A stretch of DNA of 64,000 nucleotides from Pseudomonas viridiflava. Its GTDB lineage: Bacteria > Pseudomonadota > Gammaproteobacteria > Pseudomonadales > Pseudomonadaceae. The position numbers and the translations under genes were made by a program. Positions within the stretch are counted from its first letter, which is position 1. The number at the start of each line of letters is the position of its first letter. The DNA lies in assembly GCF_900583165.1 (NCBI RefSeq), contig NZ_UTKY01000094.1:59608-123607 (forward strand). The letters run 5' to 3'. Positions 16,961 to 26,043 of this stretch are shown here, in pieces. The notes below the pieces were generated by a model. The model was not told where the DNA came from and did not search any database. It was given only the letters and a program-made list of their open reading frames with translations.

Positions 16961-18052
16961 ATGGCCGCTTTGTTCGAACCGTTCACACTTAAAGACGTGA
17001 CCCTGCGCAACCGCATCGCGATTCCACCGATGTGCCAATACATGGCCGATGACGGCATCGTCAACGATTGGCACCAGGTTCACCTGGCCAGCATGGCCCG
17101 TGGCGGGGCAGGGCTGGTGGTGGTGGAAGCAACTGCCGTCGCGCCAGAAGGCCGTATCACGCCGGGCTGCGCCGGCATCTGGAGCGACGCGCACGCTGAA
17201 GCCTTTGTGCCGATGGTCAAGGCCATCAAGGCTGCGGGTTCCGTGCCGGGTATCCAGATTGCCCACGCAGGCCGCAAAGCCAGCGCCAACCGCCCGTGGG
17301 AAGGCGATGACCATATGGCTGCCTCCGATCCCCGTAGCTGGGAAACCATCGCGCCATCGGCTATCGCCTTCGGTGCCAACCTGCCGCAAGTGCCCCGCGC
17401 CATGACCCTGGACGACATCGCCCGGGTCAAACAGAACTTCGTCGACGCTGCCCGCCGTGCCCGTGACGCCGGGTTTGAGTGGATAGAGCTGCACTTCGCC
17501 CACGGTTACCTGGGCCAGAGCTTCTTCTCCGAACACTCCAACCAGCGCACCGACGCCTATGGCGGCAGCTTTGATAACCGCAGCCGTTTCCTCCTCGAAA
17601 CCCTGGCGGCGGTACGTGAAGTCTGGCCGGAAAACCTGCCGCTCACCGCGCGTTTTGGCGTGCTCGAATACGACGGCCGCGACGAGCAGACCCTGGTCGA
17701 ATCCATCGAGCTGGCCCGCCGTTTCAAGGCCGGTGGTTTGGACCTGCTGAGCGTCAGCGTAGGCTTTACCATCCCTGACACCAACATCCCGTGGGGCCCG
17801 GCCTTTATGGGCCCGATCGCTGAACGCGTGCGCCGTGAAGCGGATATTGCAGTGACCTCGGCCTGGGGTTTCGGCACGCCGCAACTGGCTGAAGGTGCGT
17901 TGCAGGCGGGGCATCTGGACCTGGTTTCGGTGGGGCGTGCGCATTTGGCTGATCCGCATTGGGCGTATTTTGCAGCTAAGGAACTGGGTGTCGAGAAATC
18001 GTCCTGGACCTTGCCTGCGCCGTATGCGCATTGGCTGGAGCGCTATCGCTGA
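16961..18052 (+). CDS. xenA: Xenobiotic reductase A, Old Yellow Enzyme family
   Basis: FMN-dependent, NAD(P)H-using ene-reductase of 363 residues that reduces activated alkenes, quinones and nitro compounds. It belongs to the YqjM/XenA class: Cys25 in IPPMCQYMA tunes the flavin, and the HAGRKAS, ELHFAHGYLGQSFFSEHSN and DAYGGSFDNRSRFLLE motifs are intact. Length and sequence agree with P. putida XenA as I remember it. The ATG at 16961 follows GGAG by about 7 bases. It is divergent from an ArsR-family repressor and shares a perfect palindrome with it, so it is probably induced by electrophiles. A second reductase of the other OYE class is at 48748. Confidence 0.93.
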   Translation: MAALFEPFTLKDVTLRNRIAIPPMCQYMADDGIVNDWHQVHLASMARGGAGLVVVEATAVAPEGRITPGCAGIWSDAHAEAFVPMVKAIKAAGSVPGIQIAHAGRKASANRPWEGDDHMAASDPRSWETIAPSAIAFGANLPQVPRAMTLDDIARVKQNFVDAARRARDAGFEWIELHFAHGYLGQSFFSEHSNQRTDAYGGSFDNRSRFLLETLAAVREVWPENLPLTARFGVLEYDGRDEQTLVESIELARRFKAGGLDLLSVSVGFTIPDTNIPWGPAFMGPIAERVRREADIAVTSAWGFGTPQLAEGALQAGHLDLVSVGRAHLADPHWAYFAAKELGVEKSSWTLPAPYAHWLERYR

Positions 18053-18084
18053 TTGGCGATGAAGTTTCGGGTGTAAACCATCAA

Positions 18085-18179
18085 CATGTGGGAGGGGGCT
18101 TGCCCCCGATGAGGGAGTATCAGCTAACAAGTCTTTAGCTGGTCCACCGCCATCGGGAGCAAGCCCCCTCCCACATTTG
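18085..18179. repeat. REPIN
   Basis: Inverted REP pair (TGTGGGAGGGGGCTTGCC and GCAAGCCCCCTCCCACA) about 95 bases long, directly after xenA. It can fold as a hairpin and may act as the xenA mRNA end. Confidence 0.9.
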
Positions 18180-18223
18180 TTTTGCATTGTTCTTGATACA
18201 AAGTTGTTACCCAAAATCCAGTG

Positions 18224-18242
18224 AATGAGAATAGATATCAAT
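18224..18242. promoter_or_regulatory. Fur box upstream of TonB-dependent receptor
   Basis: AATGAGAATAGATATCAAT agrees closely with the Pseudomonas Fur-box form AATGAGAATAATTATCATT. It lies about 85 bases upstream of the chosen receptor start and implies iron repression. Confidence 0.65.
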
Positions 18243-18326
18243 CATCGATATCTTGGTATACCATCGCGCCGCAAAAATCTGGCACGTATGCCGCCCCATC
18301 TGGCTCATTCACTAGGCTCATCATTC

Positions 18327-20450
18327 ATGCGTCGTACCCTGGTTTCCATCTGTGTGCTTCAGGCGTTTTCCCCTTTTACCTGGGCCGAAGTGCTCCCCGC
18401 CGATAAGGCCAGTGTGGAGTTGCAAGCCACCTCCATCACGGGTACGGCCGACTACGAGACCGCCCAAGGCCCGGTCAAGGGCTACCTCGCCACACGTTCA
18501 GCCAGTGCGACGCGAACCGATACCTCCATCCACGAAACCCCGCAGTCCATCACCGTCGTGACCAAGGACGCCGTCGAAGACATCGGCGCCACCCGTTTGC
18601 AGGACGCGTTGGACTACGCCGGCGGCGTCGGCCGTGCCAACAACTTCGGCGGGCAGGGCCTCACCACGTTTACCGTGCGCGGCTTCACCACCGGTGAGTT
18701 CTACCGCAACGGTTTCCCGATCAACCGCGGTTACCCGAACATGCCGGACGCCAACACCATCGAGCGCCTCGAAGTGCTGCGTGGCCCGGCCACCATGCTT
18801 TACGGCCGTGGCGATCCCGGCGGCACGTTTAACGTGGTATCCAAGCAACCGCTGCCCGAGCGCACCGTCACCCTGGGTAGCCAGCTGAATGACCAGGGCA
18901 TGAAGCGTGGCACCTTGGATGCTTCCGGACCCTTGGACGAAGAAGGCCGCTTGGCCTATCGCCTCAACATAGTGGGCGAGGGCGGCGAGACCTTCCGTGA
19001 CCATGTCGAGACCGAACGCTACGGCGTAACCCCGGTAATCACCTGGCAGGCAACCGATGCGACCAAGGTGATTTTCGAAGGCGATTTCATGCGCAACAAT
19101 CACCCGCTGGATCGGGGCTTGACGCGCTTTGCCACGCAAAAAGGCACGGCCTCGCGCGATACGTTCTGGGGCGACAAGGATGTGGGCAAGCTGCATAACG
19201 ACAACAGCATGGCGCAGTTGCGTTTCGAGCATTCGCTGAATGACAACTGGACACTGGGCGGTGGTTTCCAATATCTGGACGGCACCCTGCAAGGCAACGG
19301 TATCGAAGCCAACAGCCTGGCCGCCGACGGCCACACCCTCAACCGCAACTTCAACTACCGCAAGTTGGAGTGGACCGACAAAGACACGCAACTCAACCTC
19401 ACCGGGCATTTCTCGACGGGCGGGTTTGAACACACGTTGCTCACCGGCGTCGAGTTTGAGGACTACGACTACAAGTCGATCATCCAGCGTTCCAGCGCCC
19501 CTTACACCAGCGATATTTTCAACCCGGTCTATGGCAAGCCGCGCCCTGCGCTGACCAGCACGCCAACCCATGACACTGAAAACCTGAAAACCTACTCCGC
19601 GTTTGTGCAGGATCAAGTTGCCCTGACCGAGCGCCTGAAGGTATTGGCGGGTGCGCGTTTTGAGCGCTTTGAGCATGAGTACGAAAGCTACGTAACGGGC
19701 GTTAAACCCTGGAATGCCAGCGACAACGCCGTCACCCCGCGCGTGGGGGTGACTTACGATCTCACTGACACTGTGGCGGTCTATGCCGACGCGGCACGCT
19801 CGTTCAAACCCAACACCGGCGCCAGCCTTCAGGGTGGCGGATTTGACCCGGAAAAGGGCAAGTCCTATGAGATGGGCATCAAATGGGAAGGCTTTGATCG
19901 CCAGTTGAGTGTTGACGCTGCGATCTACCAGATCGACAAGAAAAACGTGCTGACCACCGACCCAGCGGACCCCACCGGTATCTCCAGGGTCGCAGCGGGC
20001 CAAGTGCGCAGCCGTGGTTTCGACCTGAACGTGGCCGGCAACCTGACCCCTGAATGGCGTGTCATCGGTGGTTATGCTTACGTAGACGCCAAAGTCACCA
20101 AGGACAACACGATCCGCGTCGGTTCACACTTGGCGAATATCCCGCGCAACAGCTTCAGCCTGTTGAACGTCTACGAGTTCCAGGACGGCACATTCAAAGG
20201 CCTGGGTCTGGGCGCTGGCACCAAATACGTCGATGAGCGTGTCGGCCAGACGTCTAACACCGCGTTCACCATGGACGGCTACACCGTCGTCGACCTACTC
20301 AGCTACTACAAGGTCAACGACAAAGTCCGCCTCAACCTGGACGTAAAAAACCTGTTCAATCGCGAGTTTGAAGAGGGGGCGTTCGGTAATATCTACGCCT
20401 ACCCAGGCGCCCCCCGTACCGTCCAGGTCGGCATCGCCTACACCCTGTAA
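18327..20450 (+). CDS. TonB-dependent siderophore receptor
   Basis: Outer-membrane ferric-siderophore transporter of 707 residues. A signal peptide (MRRTLVSICVLQAFSPFTWA) precedes a plug domain (HETPQSITVVTKDAVEDIGATRLQDALDYAGGV, then YGRGDPGGTFNVVSKQP) and a 22-strand barrel. The protein ends in the typical TonB-receptor region (LFNREFEEGAFGNIYAYPGAPRTVQVGIAYTL). There is no N-terminal STN signalling domain and no adjacent FecI/FecR pair, so it is a plain receptor. The start at 18327 is preferred over upstream in-frame ATGs because the Fur box would otherwise fall inside the gene. The YPGAPRT ending and overall layout resemble hydroxamate receptors such as FhuA/FoxA; the ligand is uncertain. 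Confidence 0.92.
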   Translation: MRRTLVSICVLQAFSPFTWAEVLPADKASVELQATSITGTADYETAQGPVKGYLATRSASATRTDTSIHETPQSITVVTKDAVEDIGATRLQDALDYAGGVGRANNFGGQGLTTFTVRGFTTGEFYRNGFPINRGYPNMPDANTIERLEVLRGPATMLYGRGDPGGTFNVVSKQPLPERTVTLGSQLNDQGMKRGTLDASGPLDEEGRLAYRLNIVGEGGETFRDHVETERYGVTPVITWQATDATKVIFEGDFMRNNHPLDRGLTRFATQKGTASRDTFWGDKDVGKLHNDNSMAQLRFEHSLNDNWTLGGGFQYLDGTLQGNGIEANSLAADGHTLNRNFNYRKLEWTDKDTQLNLTGHFSTGGFEHTLLTGVEFEDYDYKSIIQRSSAPYTSDIFNPVYGKPRPALTSTPTHDTENLKTYSAFVQDQVALTERLKVLAGARFERFEHEYESYVTGVKPWNASDNAVTPRVGVTYDLTDTVAVYADAARSFKPNTGASLQGGGFDPEKGKSYEMGIKWEGFDRQLSVDAAIYQIDKKNVLTTDPADPTGISRVAAGQVRSRGFDLNVAGNLTPEWRVIGGYAYVDAKVTKDNTIRVGSHLANIPRNSFSLLNVYEFQDGTFKGLGLGAGTKYVDERVGQTSNTAFTMDGYTVVDLLSYYKVNDKVRLNLDVKNLFNREFEEGAFGNIYAYPGAPRTVQVGIAYTL

Positions 20451-20576
20451 ATCCGCCGCGGCTTGCAGTCGATTGCAAGCCGCGTCACACCCCTGACAAA
20501 TCCCCGCAGATAAGCATTTACGCCTCCCCACAATAAATGAGAAAAGCATGCCCATTCCCCCGGATATGGACATCGC

Positions 20577-21403
20577 ATGCCTCGTTCAGCCCTGATTACC
20601 CGCCTGATTGTCGCGCTGCTCATTGGCCTAGCGTTCAGCCGACGATGCCGAACCGCAGGCCGGGGTCTATTACTCCGCCGATGGTGGCGCCCATAGCGTG
20701 CCGATTTCGGTGACGCAACCATTGGCCATGACGGCCGACTACATACGTAGCCAGCGCGCCGATATCAAGCAGTGGCACGACTCAAGCGACCAGCTCACCC
20801 ACGTTTGCAAGTGGATGCGCAGCGCGCTTTTATCTGGGTTTCCCAGCGTTTTTGGGCCAGCCACCCCGATGGCAAAAGTGGCAACCTGGCGATCAGCGTC
20901 ACCACGCGCGCGCAATTGCAGCGCAGTGCGGGCACATGGCAGGTGGACAATATCCAACGGCAGAACGGCCTGTACATCAGCCAATTGGCGGATAACGGCG
21001 ATGGGCGAGTGATCGGCCTGATCGACCAGGGCCGCCATGGCCAATCCGTGCTGGCTGAGTTGAACACCACCACCCTGGCCTGGAAACCCTTGGGCGATTT
21101 GCCCAGCGTGTTCTCGCCCCTGAATGCCGACACCCACGCGCGGGGGCTGTGGGTGGGGCGCAATAGCCTGCTGATCAACACTAACAGTGACCACCGCCCG
21201 CCACGCTGGCTCTATTGGTGGGGGGAGGCGAGCATCTCTGCTGATGCGGCGTTCTATTCGCTGGAGTGGGGGCAGTCCTGGAAGCGTTTGGCTGTTGACG
21301 GCTATAGGGCGTGCGCGGGTTTGATGGTGCAAGTGACTGGGTGTTCTGGAGCAAGCCATATGGCGGTGATGACACCCAGGTGTATTCCTACGGCTTGCAC
21401 TGA
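20577..21403 (+). pseudogene. Frameshifted gene for a secreted repeat-type protein
   Basis: A once-continuous reading frame is broken at least three times. It starts at the ATG at 20577 with a signal-like segment (ALITRLIVALLIGLAFS), shifts near 20640 into a frame reading DDAEPQAGVYYSADGGAH, shifts near 20805 into QVDAQRAFIWVSQRFWASHP and onward, and shifts near 21305 into GVRGFDGASDWVFWSKPYGG before TGA at 21401. SLEWGQSWKRL resembles a BNR-type repeat, so the ancestor may have been a small propeller protein of the periplasm. It follows the siderophore receptor by 126 bases and may have been its accessory gene. No function is claimed. Sequencing error is an alternative, though three separate shifts favour decay. 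Confidence 0.7.
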
Positions 21404-21423
21404 AGTCACGTGATGCGCGGTCA

Positions 21424-21521
21424 AAAATGTGGGAGCGGGCTTGCTCGCGAAGGCGGAATTTCAGTCACCGAATATATCGACTGATCCACCGCCTTCGCGA
21501 GCAAGCCCGCTCCCACATTTT
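21424..21521. repeat. REPIN with long near-perfect arms
   Basis: AAAATGTGGGAGCGGGCTTG opens the left arm and its reverse complement closes the element near 21521. The arms are complementary over about 30 bases (TGTGGGAGCGGGCTTGCTCG and onward), the most perfect pair in the window. It separates the pseudogene from the convergent GntR gene. Confidence 0.9.
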
Positions 21522-21564
21522 GAACCGATTTGTACCTGATAAAGCGCAGTTGTTTGTGCCTGCG

Positions 21565-22287
21565 TCAAAGCGGCGTCAGCACATTCATCACCGTATCCAA
21601 CGCCACCCGCGTGTCATCCAGCTGCACCAGCGACGCATGCCGTGCGCCGAGTGCGTCGCGGTTCTGGATCGCGGTAAGAATCGCCTTGTGACGAGGCAGG
21701 CTCAGGCCCTGGATATCCGGGCGGCGGTTGGTGATATTGATCGACTCGCGCAGCGGCAACGACAGCATGTTGCACATATAGGCCAACAGATCGTTGCGCG
21801 TGGCATCGGCGATGGCGCGGTGGAAGTCCAGGTCGGCCTGTAGCAATTGCTCGTGGGTCTGGGCGGTTTCCATGCCCTGGTAGGCTTCTTCGATGGTGGC
21901 GATGTCTTCGTCGGTCGCGGTGGTCGCGGCCATGGCGGCAATCTCCGGTTCCAGGATGCGCCGCACACCCGCCAGGGTGTTGAAGAATTCGCTGTGGGGC
22001 GTGGACTGCATCAACCACGACAGCACATCCGGATCGAGCAAGTGCCATTTCAAACGCGGCCGCACCACTGCGCCCACCCGCGGTTTGGAATACACCAGGC
22101 CCTTGGCGCTGAGCACCCGGGTCGCCTCGCGCAGCACCGACCGACTGACCTTGTATTCCTCACAGAGCGTAGCCTCCATGGGCAGTCTTTCTTCGGGCTT
22201 GAAGCGACCCGAAACGATGTTCATGCCCAAGTCCTGAACGATCTGGGCGTGCATGCTCTTGCGCGGCTTGGGCGGCTGGTGATCCAT
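21565..22287 (-). CDS. GntR-family (FadR/FCD) regulator of the arabinose cluster
   Basis: A 240-residue repressor-type regulator. The N-terminal winged helix (MHAQIVQDLGMNIVSGRFKPEERLPMEATLCEEYKVSRSVLREATRVLSAKGLV) is followed by an all-helical FCD ligand domain whose metal ligands include the DLDFHRAIADATRND Asp/His and the later RHKAILTAI His. An ATG at 22377 would give 270 residues, but a matching operator sits two bases from it; 22287 gives the usual family length. It is divergent from the araD1 gene. TNGTNNNACNA operators at 22379, 22442 and 30821 indicate that it controls itself, the araD1-araH operon and the galM/SDR pair. Confidence 0.88.
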   Translation of the reverse strand: MDHQPPKPRKSMHAQIVQDLGMNIVSGRFKPEERLPMEATLCEEYKVSRSVLREATRVLSAKGLVYSKPRVGAVVRPRLKWHLLDPDVLSWLMQSTPHSEFFNTLAGVRRILEPEIAAMAATTATDEDIATIEEAYQGMETAQTHEQLLQADLDFHRAIADATRNDLLAYMCNMLSLPLRESINITNRRPDIQGLSLPRHKAILTAIQNRDALGARHASLVQLDDTRVALDTVMNVLTPL

Positions 22288-22378
22288 AACGGAAAAAGGC
22301 TCTGGGTAAATACGCGGCATCATAGCATCCCAATTAGTGGGAATGGCCTGAGCTTTTTTGTCACGAAAGCTCGTCATA

Positions 22379-22389
22379 TTGTACGACTA
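22379..22389. promoter_or_regulatory. GntR/FadR-type operator 1
   Basis: TTGTACGACTA fits the FadR-subfamily consensus TNGTNNNACNA exactly. It lies on the GntR-gene side of the divergent region. Confidence 0.6.
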
Positions 22390-22441
22390 TATTGATTTAA
22401 AGCTCACCGCATCAGCATCTATAGAGCTGTTGTTTAGTAAA

Positions 22442-22452
22442 TAGTACTACTA
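22442..22452. promoter_or_regulatory. GntR/FadR-type operator 2
   Basis: TAGTACTACTA fits TNGTNNNACNA exactly, 73 bases upstream of the araD1 start and 63 bases from operator 1. Confidence 0.65.
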
Positions 22453-22524
22453 TATAGTCGATCCCAACGTTTATAAAAACAACAGGCGAAGATCGCCCCA
22501 ACGTGGATTTTCGGGAGAAAAAAC

Positions 22525-23514
22525 ATGCGGTTAGTTCAGTTCGAATTGAATAACGGTGAGCGCCGGGTGGGCGTGGTGGAAGGTTCCAGGCTGCTGGAAG
22601 TCCAATCCGCCCGCAGCGTGCGAGATCTCGCGCTGGCCGCCATTGAGGCCGGTGTGGGCCTGGCGCAACACGTTGACAACCTGGGTCTGGGCGAAAGCCA
22701 TGACTACGCCGCGCTGTTGGCCGAGCTGAAAATCCTGCCGCCCCTGGACCACCCGGACCCTGCCCATATGCTGATCAGCGGCACCGGCCTGACCCACCTG
22801 GGCAGCGCCTCGGCCCGCGACAAGATGCACCAGGCCGGTGACGACACTGCACTGACCGACACCATGCGTATTTTCAAATGGGGCGTCGAGGGCGGCAAAC
22901 CGGCAACCGGCGAGGCTGGCGTGCAACCGGAATGGTTCTACAAGGGCGACGGCAGCATTGTGGTGCGCCCCGGCGCAGCCTTCCCGGTCCCGCCCTTTGC
23001 TGAAGACGCGGGTGAAGAACCCGAGATCGGTGGCCTCTACGTCATCGGCCCGGACAGCAAGCCCTACCGCGTAGGTTTCGCGGTGGGCAACGAGTTCTCC
23101 GATCACGTCATGGAGCGCAAAAACTACCTCTACCTGGCCCATTCCAAACTGCGCAGTTGCAGCTATGGCCCCGAGCTGCGCGTCGGCGAATTACCCCAGC
23201 ATCTGTCGGGCAGCAGCCGCATCCTGCGTGACGGCAAGGTCATCTGGGAAAACGAGTTCCTCAGCGGCGAAGCCAATATGTGCCACAGCCTGGAAAACCT
23301 CGAATACCACCACTTCAAATACCGCCAGTTCCTCACGCCGGGCGATGTGCACATTCATTTCTTCGGCACCGCCACGCTGTCATTCGCCGACGGTCTACGT
23401 ACCCAACCGGGGGATGTGTTCGAGATCAGCCAGGCCGAGTTCGGCGCGCCGCTGGTCAACCGTGTCGGCAGCAGCGACGCAGCGTTTGAACCCGGCCACG
23501 TCATCACCCTTTAA
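22525..23514 (+). CDS. AraD1-type fumarylacetoacetate hydrolase family enzyme
   Basis: A 329-residue FAH-superfamily enzyme. The C-terminal fold shows YVIGPDSKPYRVGFAVGNEFSDHVMERKNYLY (metal-binding acidic residues) and SHSLE/YRQFLTPGDVHIHFFGTATLSF. Members of this subfamily lie in pentose operons of pseudomonads and related bacteria and are annotated AraD1, with a proposed role in dehydrating 2-keto-3-deoxy-L-arabinonate to 2-oxoglutarate semialdehyde. Here the next gene encodes the dehydrogenase for that product, which supports the role. It is the first gene of a six-gene operon. An AAAAACAACAGG stretch lies about 40 bases upstream. The DapA-type dehydratase used by other bacteria is absent from the window. 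Confidence 0.82.
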   Translation: MRLVQFELNNGERRVGVVEGSRLLEVQSARSVRDLALAAIEAGVGLAQHVDNLGLGESHDYAALLAELKILPPLDHPDPAHMLISGTGLTHLGSASARDKMHQAGDDTALTDTMRIFKWGVEGGKPATGEAGVQPEWFYKGDGSIVVRPGAAFPVPPFAEDAGEEPEIGGLYVIGPDSKPYRVGFAVGNEFSDHVMERKNYLYLAHSKLRSCSYGPELRVGELPQHLSGSSRILRDGKVIWENEFLSGEANMCHSLENLEYHHFKYRQFLTPGDVHIHFFGTATLSFADGLRTQPGDVFEISQAEFGAPLVNRVGSSDAAFEPGHVITL

Positions 23515-23524
23515 GGAGACCTTC

Positions 23525-25105
23525 ATGACCCAGTTCCTCGGCCACAACTACATCGGCGGCCAGCGCAGCGCCAACGGCAGCACCCAGCTCAAAAGCGTCG
23601 ACGCCAGCACCGGCGAGGCCTTGCCCCAGGACTTCTACCAAGCCACCCCGCAAGAAGTCGACGCCGCTGCCAAGGCCGCCGCCCAGGCTTACCCGGCGTA
23701 TCGCGCACTGAGCGCGGCGCGGCGTGCGCAGTTCCTCGATGCCGTAGCCGATGAGCTGGACGCATTGGGCGATGATTTTGTCGAATTGGTCTGCCGCGAA
23801 ACCGCACTGCCTGCCGCGCGCATCAAAGGCGAACGCGGCCGCACCAGCGGCCAGATGCGTTTGTTTGCAACCGTGCTGCGTCGCGGGGATTTCTACGGCG
23901 CGCGCATCGACAAGGCGTTGCCGGAGCGTCAACCGCTGCCACGTCCAGACCTGCGCCAATACCGTATTGGCCTGGGCCCCGTCGCTGTATTCGGCGCGAG
24001 CAATTTCCCCCTGGCGTTCTCCACGGCGGGCGGTGATACCGCAGCGGCGTTGGCGGCAGGCTGCCCGGTGGTGTTCAAGGCGCACAGCGGGCACATGGCG
24101 ACGGCAGAACGGGTGGCGGATGCAATCATTCGTGCGGCCGAGGCCACGGAGATGCCGGCGGGTGTGTTCAACATGATTTTTGGCGGCGGCGTCGGTGAGG
24201 CGTTGGTCAAGCACCCGGCGATTCAAGCAGTCGGCTTTACCGGCTCGCTCAAGGGCGGCCGTGCCCTGTGCGACATGGCAGCAGCACGCCCGCAGCCGAT
24301 CCCGGTGTTTGCCGAGATGTCGAGCATCAACCCGGTGATCGTGTTGCCCGAGGCCTTGAACACACGCGCCGAGAGCATCGCCCGCGACCTGACCGCCTCG
24401 GTGGTACAAGGCTGCGGCCAGTTCTGCACCAACCCCGGCCTGGTAATCGGTATTGCGTCGCCTGCCTTTACCGCGTTCACCCAGCAGGTCGCGCAATTGA
24501 TCGGTGATCAACCGGCGCAAACCATGCTCAATGCCGGCACCCTGGGTAGCTACGGCAAAGGGCTGGAAAAACTCCTGGCCCATCCGGGTATCCAGCATCT
24601 GGCCGGCAACACGCAGTCAGGCAACCAGGCGCAACCGCAGCTATTCAAAGCCGATGCAAGCCTGCTGATCGACGCTGATGAAGTGCTGCAAGAAGAAGTC
24701 TTCGGCCCTACCACGGTGCTTGTCGAAGTCGCCGACCAAGCCCAACTCAGCGCCGCGTTGCACGGCCTGCACGGCCAACTGACGGCGACGATCATTGGCG
24801 AGCCGAATGACCTGCAGCAATTCGCCGAACTCACGCCACTGCTGGAGCAGAAAGTCGGGCGCATCCTGCTCAACGGCTACCCCACCGGCGTGGAAGTCTG
24901 CGATTCGATGGTGCACGGCGGCCCGTACCCGGCGACGTCCGATGCCCGTGGCACCTCGGTCGGCACCCTGGCCATCGACCGTTTCCTGCGCCCCGTGTGC
25001 TTCCAGAACTACCCGGACAGCCTGCTGCCTGACGCGTTGAAAAACGCCAACCCGTTGCGTATCCAACGTCTGGTGGATGGCACGCCCACGCGCGATCCGC
25101 TGTAA
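23525..25105 (+). CDS. 2-Oxoglutarate semialdehyde (2,5-dioxovalerate) dehydrogenase
   Basis: A 526-residue NADP-type aldehyde dehydrogenase that would oxidise 2-oxoglutarate semialdehyde to 2-oxoglutarate, the last step of the oxidative pentose route. Conserved parts: GPVAVFGASNFPLAFSTAGGD, FTGSLKGGRALCDMAA, the general-base Glu in PVFAEMSSINPV, and the catalytic Cys in QGCGQFCTNPG. The long length and the AEMSSINP signature are typical of the KGSADH subgroup. The ATG at 23525 is preceded by AAGGAG; the open frame continues upstream inside araD1 but without a plausible start. It begins 10 bases after araD1. Confidence 0.93.
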   Translation: MTQFLGHNYIGGQRSANGSTQLKSVDASTGEALPQDFYQATPQEVDAAAKAAAQAYPAYRALSAARRAQFLDAVADELDALGDDFVELVCRETALPAARIKGERGRTSGQMRLFATVLRRGDFYGARIDKALPERQPLPRPDLRQYRIGLGPVAVFGASNFPLAFSTAGGDTAAALAAGCPVVFKAHSGHMATAERVADAIIRAAEATEMPAGVFNMIFGGGVGEALVKHPAIQAVGFTGSLKGGRALCDMAAARPQPIPVFAEMSSINPVIVLPEALNTRAESIARDLTASVVQGCGQFCTNPGLVIGIASPAFTAFTQQVAQLIGDQPAQTMLNAGTLGSYGKGLEKLLAHPGIQHLAGNTQSGNQAQPQLFKADASLLIDADEVLQEEVFGPTTVLVEVADQAQLSAALHGLHGQLTATIIGEPNDLQQFAELTPLLEQKVGRILLNGYPTGVEVCDSMVHGGPYPATSDARGTSVGTLAIDRFLRPVCFQNYPDSLLPDALKNANPLRIQRLVDGTPTRDPL

Positions 25106-25118
25106 AACGCAGGCCTGA

Positions 25119-25132
25119 GAACAATAACAATC
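25119..25132 (+). promoter_or_regulatory. Crc/Hfq-type A-rich motif before lactonase gene
   Basis: AGAACAATAACAATCC lies immediately before the AGGAGG of the SMP-30 gene and matches the A-rich motif family of this region. Confidence 0.55.
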
Positions 25133-25143
25133 CAGGAGGCATC

Positions 25144-26007
25144 ATGTCGTTTATCGCCGTTACCCCGCACCGCGCGCAGTTGGGTGAGGGGCCGTTCTGG
25201 GATGCCCCGACCCAGGCGCTGTACTGGGTCAATATCGCTGGCAAACAGGCGCTGCGCCTGATGGGCGGGCACTTGCAGATTTGGCAGTTGCCCGAGCATG
25301 TCTCGGCGTTTATCCCGTGTGAAAGCGGCGATGCACTGGTCACCTTGAGCAGCGGCGTGTATCGGCTGGATCTGGTCACCGAGGCCCTGACGTTGCTGTG
25401 CGTGGCCGACCCTCAGCCGGGCAACCGGGGCAACGAGGCACGCTGCGATGCCCAAGGCCGGCTGTGGCTGGGCACCATGCAGAACAACATTGGCGAGCAC
25501 GGTGAAGACCTGCCGATAACGCGGCGTTCGGGTGGGCTGTTCCGTATCGATGCTGATGCGCTGGTCACGCCATTGCTCAGCGGCTTGGGTATTCCCAATA
25601 CCTTGCTGTGGAATGAAGACGCAAGCCTTGTGCATTTTGGCGACAGCATGGATGGCACCTTGTACCGCCACGCGATTAAACCCGATGGTCAGCTCGACCC
25701 CGCGCAAGTGTGGTTCGGTCCTCACGCGCGCGGCGGGCCGGACGGCTCGGCCATGGACGTCGAAGGCTACCTCTGGAACGCCCGCTGGGACGGCAGTTGC
25801 CTGCTGCGCATTGCCCCGGATGGTCGCGTGGAGCGCATCATCGAACTGCCCGTCAGCCGTCCCACCAGCTGTGTATTCGGCGGGCCCAACCTTACCACCC
25901 TGTACATCACCAGTGCGGCGAGCCCTTTGGATCACCCGTTGGATGGTGCGGTATTGGCTGTCGAGGTCGACGTGCCAGGTAAACCCTGTCACCGCTTTGC
26001 CGGTTGA
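25144..26007 (+). CDS. SMP-30/gluconolactonase family sugar lactonase (L-arabinolactonase)
   Basis: A 287-residue six-bladed propeller lactonase that opens aldonolactones to aldonates in the cytoplasm. Seen are the metal-binding Glu in LGEGPFWDAPTQALYWVNI, NRGNEARCDAQGRLWLGTM, and GIPNTLLWNEDASLVHFGDSMDGTLYR with the catalytic Asp. AGGAGG precedes the ATG. Its place between the semialdehyde dehydrogenase and AraF points to L-arabino-1,4-lactone as substrate, although such enzymes often accept several pentonolactones. Confidence 0.9.
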   Translation: MSFIAVTPHRAQLGEGPFWDAPTQALYWVNIAGKQALRLMGGHLQIWQLPEHVSAFIPCESGDALVTLSSGVYRLDLVTEALTLLCVADPQPGNRGNEARCDAQGRLWLGTMQNNIGEHGEDLPITRRSGGLFRIDADALVTPLLSGLGIPNTLLWNEDASLVHFGDSMDGTLYRHAIKPDGQLDPAQVWFGPHARGGPDGSAMDVEGYLWNARWDGSCLLRIAPDGRVERIIELPVSRPTSCVFGGPNLTTLYITSAASPLDHPLDGAVLAVEVDVPGKPCHRFAG

Positions 26008-26018
26008 ACATCAGACTT

Positions 26019-26036
26019 AAAAACAACAACAAGGAG
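26019..26036 (+). promoter_or_regulatory. Crc/Hfq-type A-rich motif at araF ribosome-binding site
   Basis: AAAAACAACAACAAGGAG: three AAC repeats run straight into the Shine-Dalgarno of araF. This is one of the clearest AAnAAnAA motifs in the window. Confidence 0.65.
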
Positions 26037-26043
26037 TCACCCT

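Noticed and set aside
18498..20003. Long open frame (501 codons) antisense to the TonB receptor
   Set aside because: Shadow of a high-GC gene; no start signal, domain or separate promoter.
23165..23524. N-terminal extension of the semialdehyde dehydrogenase into araD1
   Set aside because: The frame is open but low complexity there. The ATG at 23525 with AAGGAG gives the normal length for the family.
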